From positions 1 through 54,226 of the forward strand of contig CADCCO010000009.1 of NCBI GenBank assembly GCA_902799965.1: a DNA stretch of 54,226 bases, read 5' to 3'. The notes under the pieces were generated by a model, which had not been told where the DNA came from, did no database searches, and was given only the letters and a program-made list of their open reading frames with translations. Position 1 is the first letter of the stretch; every line of letters begins with the position of its first letter. Positions 51,056 through 54,226 of the stretch are shown piece after piece. Source of the stretch: an uncultured Spirochaetaceae bacterium (GTDB taxonomy: Bacteria > Spirochaetota > Spirochaetia > Treponematales > Treponemataceae). The translations under genes and the position numbers were made by a program.

Positions 51056-51702
51056 TATGTAGTTCTCCAATTATCTACAAGTCTATTAACTTCTTCATTA
51101 ATTCCTTTCACTATTTTTCGCCAAGTAGAGTATTTGCTTATAATTTTTAAATTATTTACTTCTGGATATTCAAACGGTACATACATTGCATTTACAGTTT
51201 CCTTTCCAAAAGAAATTGAATACTTTTGTAATAATTGCAAATCATATAAGCCTTTAATATCCGACAACTCTTCATTAACTAAATCTTTTTGAATAAAATA
51301 CATTTGTGGTTGAGGTTCTTCTTTATCAGTCCAGTCAATGAGCAATCTATCAAAAAAATGTTCTCTTACCGTTTCTAATTTACGCTCTAAAGAAAATTGA
51401 CTTCTAAAATCTGCTACATGAAAACTTAAATAGCCATCTGAACATGCAAATCCTCTAAGCATATTTCTAATACATATATTATTCTTTACCTCAGAAAATT
51501 TTTTAAGGAACTTTCTTTCAAGAAATGTAACGTCAGGAGTATGATTTCTATTATATTCATCTAATTCCGTAAATAGTTGATTAGAATCCAATGTATATGC
51601 TTTATTTTTATCTATTGTTATTAATGAGCAATTCTCTTGTAACAAAACAGAAATTGTGTGCTCACTTGTATTATCTTTTCCTGATAATTTTATCGTTATC
51701 AT
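51055..51702 (-). CDS. Hypothetical protein, unrecognised
   Basis: 215 residues, soluble by composition, with no signal peptide. I recognise no family. Features: an N-terminal beta-rich part (ITIKLSGKDNTSEHTISVLLQENCSL), a middle with FLERKFLKKFSEVKN, and FFDRLLIDWTDKEEPQPQMYFIQKDL. It overlaps the membrane protein gene that follows and is 9 bp from the ATP-grasp gene before it, so it is co-transcribed with sugar genes. Codon use is AT-rich like its neighbours. Confidence 0.55.
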   Translation of the reverse strand: MITIKLSGKDNTSEHTISVLLQENCSLITIDKNKAYTLDSNQLFTELDEYNRNHTPDVTFLERKFLKKFSEVKNNICIRNMLRGFACSDGYLSFHVADFRSQFSLERKLETVREHFFDRLLIDWTDKEEPQPQMYFIQKDLVNEELSDIKGLYDLQLLQKYSISFGKETVNAMYVPFEYPEVNNLKIISKYSTWRKIVKGINEEVNRLVDNWRTT

Positions 51703-51711
51703 AATAAAACT

Positions 51712-53274
51712 CTATAAAACTGAATTAAGGATATCTAAATTAGGAATTATATCTACCCCAATTCTTTGAAGAAAAAAATTACTTCGAAAACCATAATCGA
51801 CAGTATAAAACTTACAACCTGCTTGTTCTGCAGCCTTACAATCCGATTCTGTATCGCCAACTAAACAGTCAATTTGATAATTTCGTAATACCTCAGTTTT
51901 TAATCGTGAAGTTTCTTTACAAGAATCAATAATTTCTATCTCTTTGAAGTATTGTTCGATACCACAGTTTTTTAGTTGCTTTAAACACCCAGCTTTATTA
52001 TTTCTTGCAGTAACAAGGTATAATTCATTTTCTTTACTCAATTTTTCCAAGATTTCTCTTGCTCCAAAATAAAGAGAATCATTTTTCAAATAAGTATCTT
52101 GTTCTATAAGAGAAATCCATTCCGCATTAATTTTCTTGGCTGTTTTCTCATCAATATCTTTTGAAATAAGCCACTCTATATTATTATGTCCTTCAGCTTT
52201 GAAAGGTACCAAATCATTAGTTTCTATGCTTATTCCAAGCTTTTTCAGAACATCATCCATAACAATTTTATGTCGTTCTCTCGAATCTAAAAGTGTGCCA
52301 TCCAAATCAAAGGCAATTCTCTCTTTTACCTGTTTTGTAACAATATCTTCATAAGCTCTAACAACATATTGTTCTTCAATATCTTTATCAACAGTCAGAA
52401 GAAACGTCTGCTCATCTTTTTCAAGCATTATATTTGCAATGGCAGATACTTCATCCCAACCTGCCACATAGGAAAGACTCATACCACCAGCTGTACGCAG
52501 ATTCAAATCAGTGCACACATATTCCCCGACAGGATTTTTCATAAACTGCATGTTAAAAATATATGGCAGGTCTACACCTTCAGCTAATATTTGAGCGTAT
52601 TTCTGCAATTCCGGATTCTTAAATATCCTTGTTTTTGTACAAACTCCGGCTTTGTTTGCAATACGCTCACGACAAACTGAATATATCTTCCTATTATAAC
52701 AAAAACATTCCAGCGTATATTCTGGTTCTGAACAGATTTCCTGTAATAAATATTCAGTTACATCAACTGCATTTTTTATTTCGAAACCTTTCTTTACTCC
52801 AACTCCTATAGAACCGACCCCATGAATTGGCTTCACAAAATATTTTTTTTCGTCAATTAACTCTTCTCTTGCAAAAAATTTTGGAACTGGAATACCAATG
52901 CTTTCTAAAAATTTATTAGTTAATATCTTATCTTTATAAAAATCCAATTTCTTGGATATACCAAAAGATTTAACTCCAAGTTTTACTAAATCCTGATTAT
53001 CACAAGAAAACAAAAACTGGTCTGAATCAAAACTTGGAATAATCCAGTCTACTTCTGCCACTTCACAAATCTTTAGTATAAAGGAATAATAATTTTTGTC
53101 AGAAGAGAAAGGTGTCTGAAAAAACTAATCAAGATAAGACTTTGTCGGAATCAACCATTCTTTATTTATATCACAACCAATTATATAAAAATCATCCGCA
53201 AAATGCTTTTTAATAGTTTTTGCAATGTGATAACAAGCATTAGTTCCGCAAGTAAGGAGAAGAAGCTTTATCAT
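51712..53274 (-). pseudogene. ATP-grasp/HAD fusion gene with an in-frame amber codon
   Basis: The true start appears to be the ATG at 53274, with AAGGAG 8 bp before it, encoding MIKLLLLTCGTNACYHIAK, the usual Rossmann-like opening of carbamoyl-phosphate-synthase-like ATP-grasp ligases. After SYLD the frame meets TAG at 53125-53127 and then continues without shift as FFQTPFSSDKNYYSF, which fits the family. Beyond it are KPIHGVGSIGVGVK (ATP-grasp loop), TDLNLRTAGGMS, and from about residue 335 a HAD phosphatase (RIAFDLDGTLLDSRERH, GDTESDCKAAEQAG). A GTG at 53061 could start a shortened protein but has no ribosome site. It is probably inactivated or a sequencing error. Confidence 0.65.
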
Positions 53275-53296
53275 ACTGCCACTCCTTGGTTCAAAA

Positions 53297-53782
53297 CTAC
53301 TCTACAGTTGTACCCCCCCCCTCACCCACGTCAATTTTACGTATACATCGGGCAGGATTACCGTACCACAGTTCCCCAGCAGGAACATCGTGAGTAACCA
53401 CGCTACCAGCTCCAATCATTGCATTTTCTCCAATAGTAATACCGCAAAGTATTGTTGCATTAGCCCCAATACTTGCTCCTTTTTTTATTAATGTTTTCTT
53501 TAACTCCCAATCGGGATTTTTTGAACGAGGGTAAAGGTCATTTGTAAAAGTTGCATTTGGACCAATAAAAACATTATCTTCTACAATAATACCATCCCAA
53601 AGTTGAACACCGCTTTTTATTGTAACATTGTTACCAACAGATACTTCATTTTCTATTAGAACATTGGCACAGATATTACAGTTATCACCTATCTTAGCTT
53701 CTGGAAAAATCACGCAAAACTGCCAGATGTTTGTATTTTTACCAATATGATTTGATTTACAGTCTGAAAGAGGATGAATCAT
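53297..53782 (-). CDS. Hexapeptide-repeat sugar N-acetyltransferase (WbpD/FdtC-like)
   Basis: 161 residues of left-handed beta-helix: repeated I-G-x-x-x-x-I hexapeptides ([66 protein letters not shown]) and the terminal PARCIRKI typical of WbpD, WlbB and FdtC/QdtC acetyltransferases. It should acetylate the amino sugar made by the 3-aminotransferase. A G9 tract lies in the last codons, so the C-terminal residues and the stop depend on tract length; with G10 the stop would overlap the next gene's ATG. The core is complete. Confidence 0.85.
   Translation of the reverse strand: MIHPLSDCKSNHIGKNTNIWQFCVIFPEAKIGDNCNICANVLIENEVSVGNNVTIKSGVQLWDGIIVEDNVFIGPNATFTNDLYPRSKNPDWELKKTLIKKGASIGANATILCGITIGENAMIGAGSVVTHDVPAGELWYGNPARCIRKIDVGEGGGTTVE
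53313..53321. repeat. Poly-C/G tract (9) at the 3' end of the acetyltransferase gene
   Basis: Nine C on the plus strand (G9 in sense). At G9 the protein ends GGGTTVE; one G fewer ends sooner; one G more extends the frame by about 13 residues so that its TGA forms ATGA with the start of the ATP-grasp gene. It could tune translational coupling. Confidence 0.8.
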
Positions 53783-53792
53783 TTAAATTACC

Positions 53793-54226
53793 TTATTTTT
53801 TTAACATTTTTGTTTTCATAATTTTTGATAAAGGTTTTACCATTAGTTCATACATAACTATCGTAATTAACATACAAATAATAAATGATAGAAAAAATGC
53901 TTCAAAGTTATTAAAATCCATATTTAGCATTTTCTTTATTAATCTATATGAATCCCAAGTAAAAAATTGAGCTAAAAAAAACACATATGATATATTAGAT
54001 AAATATTTTAATATTTTACGATGAAATAAATTATCAATTTTACTATCATTTATATTAATTCCAAAATAAAAAATAAAGAAAGAAATTGGTACAACAATAA
54101 CATTGTATAAACAATAATAACCTATCTTAAAATAAAATTTTATAACTGTAACTACAACAAAAAGTAAAACCTGCATTATTACACAAATTAAAACACTATA
54201 TATTTGTCGGGGGGGGGGGGGGGGGA
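53793..54226 (-). CDS. Acyltransferase-3 family protein, 3' part only
   Basis: The frame encodes hydrophobic helices (VLLFVVVTVIKFYFKIGYYCL, ISFFIFYFG, FLSFIICMLITIVMYELMV) and LKYLSNISYVFFLAQ, resembling the C-terminal helices of acyltransferase-3 (OafA-like) O-acetylases. An ATG at 54176 exists, but the same frame stays open upstream through RQIYSVLICVI into the poly-C tract and the window edge, so the gene is cut by the end of the sequence. The tract inside the coding region indicates phase variation of O-acetylation. The enzyme is an inner-membrane protein. Confidence 0.6.
   Translation of the reverse strand, partial: PPPPPRQIYSVLICVIMQVLLFVVVTVIKFYFKIGYYCLYNVIVVPISFFIFYFGININDSKIDNLFHRKILKYLSNISYVFFLAQFFTWDSYRLIKKMLNMDFNNFEAFFLSFIICMLITIVMYELMVKPLSKIMKTKMLKK
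54209..54225. repeat. Poly-G/C tract (17) at the window edge
   Basis: Seventeen G on the plus strand at the very end (C17 in the sense of the acyltransferase gene). It lies in frame with the upstream part of the acyltransferase and is the longest homopolymer here. It may also be where an assembly stopped. Confidence 0.85.

Overview
The window is almost one continuous surface-glycan locus. Nearly every gene is on the minus strand; the only clear plus-strand genes are two glycosyltransferases at 36.4-38.2 kb. Stop/start overlaps of the ATGA or TAATG type are frequent, Shine-Dalgarno sites (AAGGAG, GAGGTGG, GGAGGG) are common, and several consensus -35/-10 promoters are visible. Kdo-type genes, a lipid-linked-glycan type ABC exporter, poly-G contingency tracts and BrnT/BrnA point to a diderm host-associated bacterium. 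A Treponema-like spirochaete is my best guess, inferred from gene content and style and not proven. No rRNA, tRNA, transposase or CRISPR array was seen.

Layout by coordinate. 0-1.2 kb: a frameshifted two-helix membrane protein and a brnT-brnA toxin-antitoxin pair. 1.3-5.5 kb: a tight operon of KdsB-like CMP-ulosonate synthetase, an HMG-CoA-lyase-type aldolase fused to a GT42/DUF115-like domain, a KdsC-like phosphatase and a GT4 glycosyltransferase. 5.6-13.4 kb: six modification or transfer enzymes (DUF115, two radical-SAM/SPASM, a GT32-like transferase, a DGSHR protein, a HAD protein), all carrying a similar N-terminal Rossmann-like module. 13.4-21.3 kb: a DUF4143 ATPase, a CDP-glycerol glycerophosphotransferase homologue, an ATPase plus RloB-like pair, an SDR, a phase-variable FkbM methyltransferase and a decayed ATPase with a 29-bp tandem repeat upstream. 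21.4-25.4 kb: a GDPD lipoprotein, a TagD-type cytidylyltransferase fused to a Gfo/Idh/MocA dehydrogenase, and an ABC flippase. 25.4-35.0 kb (GC-rich): RfbF/RfbG/RfbH making CDP-4-keto-3,6-dideoxyglucose, an acetolactate-synthase-like TPP enzyme (YerE-like role proposed), a second aldolase-GT42-like fusion, a HAD phosphatase, an SDR and a membrane glycosyltransferase. 35.1-45.0 kb: glycosyltransferases, a membrane-bound O-acyltransferase with its SGNH-like partner, and a GT39-like membrane transferase. 45.1-48.5 kb: a conflict island (ATPase plus TOPRIM-like protein, DUF3990 ART-like protein plus partner, and two related mini-ORFs) bounded by a 123-bp direct repeat. 48.6-54.2 kb (AT-rich): a GT2, a sugar 3-aminotransferase, two unknown genes, an ATP-grasp-HAD fusion with an in-frame amber codon, a hexapeptide acetyltransferase and the 3' end of an acyltransferase-3 gene that runs into a G17 tract at the window edge.

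Taken together, the genes appear to build an exported, heavily decorated glycan. It probably contains a CMP-activated ulosonic acid, a CDP-activated 3,6-dideoxy or 4-C-branched hexose, glycerol phosphate, an acylated amino sugar and O-acetyl groups. Four poly-G/C tracts and several broken genes suggest that the structure varies within the population. The least described elements are the two aldolase-GT42-like fusions and their separate metabolic settings, the repeated Rossmann front module on eight unrelated catalytic domains, and the TagD-Gfo/Idh fusion.
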